Below are positions 63,960 to 64,000 of a stretch of DNA of 64,000 nucleotides, one piece after another. The position numbers and the translations under genes were made by a program. The stretch comes from an uncultured Ruminococcus sp. (GTDB lineage Bacteria > Bacillota > Clostridia > Oscillospirales > Acutalibacteraceae): assembly GCA_944415425.1 (NCBI GenBank), contig CALYBP010000003.1:16444-80443 (forward strand), written 5' to 3'. How positions within the stretch are numbered: position 1 is the stretch's first letter; the number at the start of each line of letters is the position of its first letter. The notes beneath the pieces are model-generated. The model was not told where the DNA came from. It saw nothing but the letters and a program-made list of their open reading frames with translations, and did no database searches.

Positions 63960-64000
63960 AGGTAATTTTATGGAGTAATCAAGCACATAGAAAGGAAGTT

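Noticed and set aside
1..64000. tRNA, rRNA, insertion sequence or prophage genes
   Set aside because: None of the cloverleaf, rRNA, transposase, integrase or phage structural signatures were found on either strand.

Overview
The window looks like a chromosomal segment of a low-GC, spore-forming, starch-degrading gut Firmicute of the Oscillospiraceae/Ruminococcaceae, close in style to Ruminococcus bromii. Four secreted proteins carry dockerin-like calcium loops, several carry starch-binding modules of the CBM26 type, and one is a GH13 amylase with a dockerin; this is what an amylosome lineage encodes. Sporulation genes (spoIIR, a SpoIIM-like gene), AddAB, Shine-Dalgarno sites of the GGAGG type and sigma-A promoters with 16-17 bp spacers fit this assignment. 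The species assignment is inference. No rRNA, tRNA, CRISPR array, insertion sequence or prophage was seen.

Layout. 1-2.3 kb: the two halves of a heterodimeric ABC exporter. 2.4-5.8 kb: a frameshifted AraC regulator divergent from a secreted multi-CBM26 protein whose dockerin lies behind an in-frame TGA. 5.9-10.7 kb: PgeF-family protein, a small Cys protein, pyrophosphatase and a P-type ATPase behind a yybP-ykoY (manganese) riboswitch. 10.7-18.5 kb: rRNA methyltransferases (RsmF-like, KsgA, RlmD-like), a LUD protein, an amidase, YihY, an SDR and a methyltransferase. 18.7-20.1 kb: murC. 20.2-31.4 kb: on the minus strand, a CotH-domain protein with a dockerin, a giant CBM26/repeat protein, a 62-residue peptide of RiPP-precursor-like appearance, a leucine-rich-repeat dockerin protein and an HprK-like kinase. 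31.9-41.6 kb: acyltransferase, tandem paralogous membrane-anchored proteins, DUF624-like and SpoIIM-like membrane proteins, proC, a five-SH3 lysozyme-like protein, and a DnaJ/DUF5685 group. 41.7-48.7 kb: HAD hydrolase, C39-like protein, DUF2383, TspO, PyrB with a PyrI-type zinc tail, a DUF308 protein and the dockerin amylase. 48.9-63.8 kb: addA-addB, spoIIR, ispE, an aminotransferase with its Lrp regulator, nadE and the start of an exopolysaccharide locus.

How it fits together. The amylase, the CBM26 proteins and the dockerin proteins are probably exported and assembled on cohesin scaffoldins encoded elsewhere; none has a visible sortase motif. The most unusual items are the disrupted regulator/starch-binding pair at 2.4-5.8 kb, a roughly 90-nt intergenic element with a terminator present twice in 5' leaders (P-type ATPase and HprK-like kinase), and the peptide-plus-kinase pair embedded among amylosome-type proteins. 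Many start sites were moved from the longest reading frame to a codon supported by a ribosome binding site or by a promoter that overlaps the longer start.
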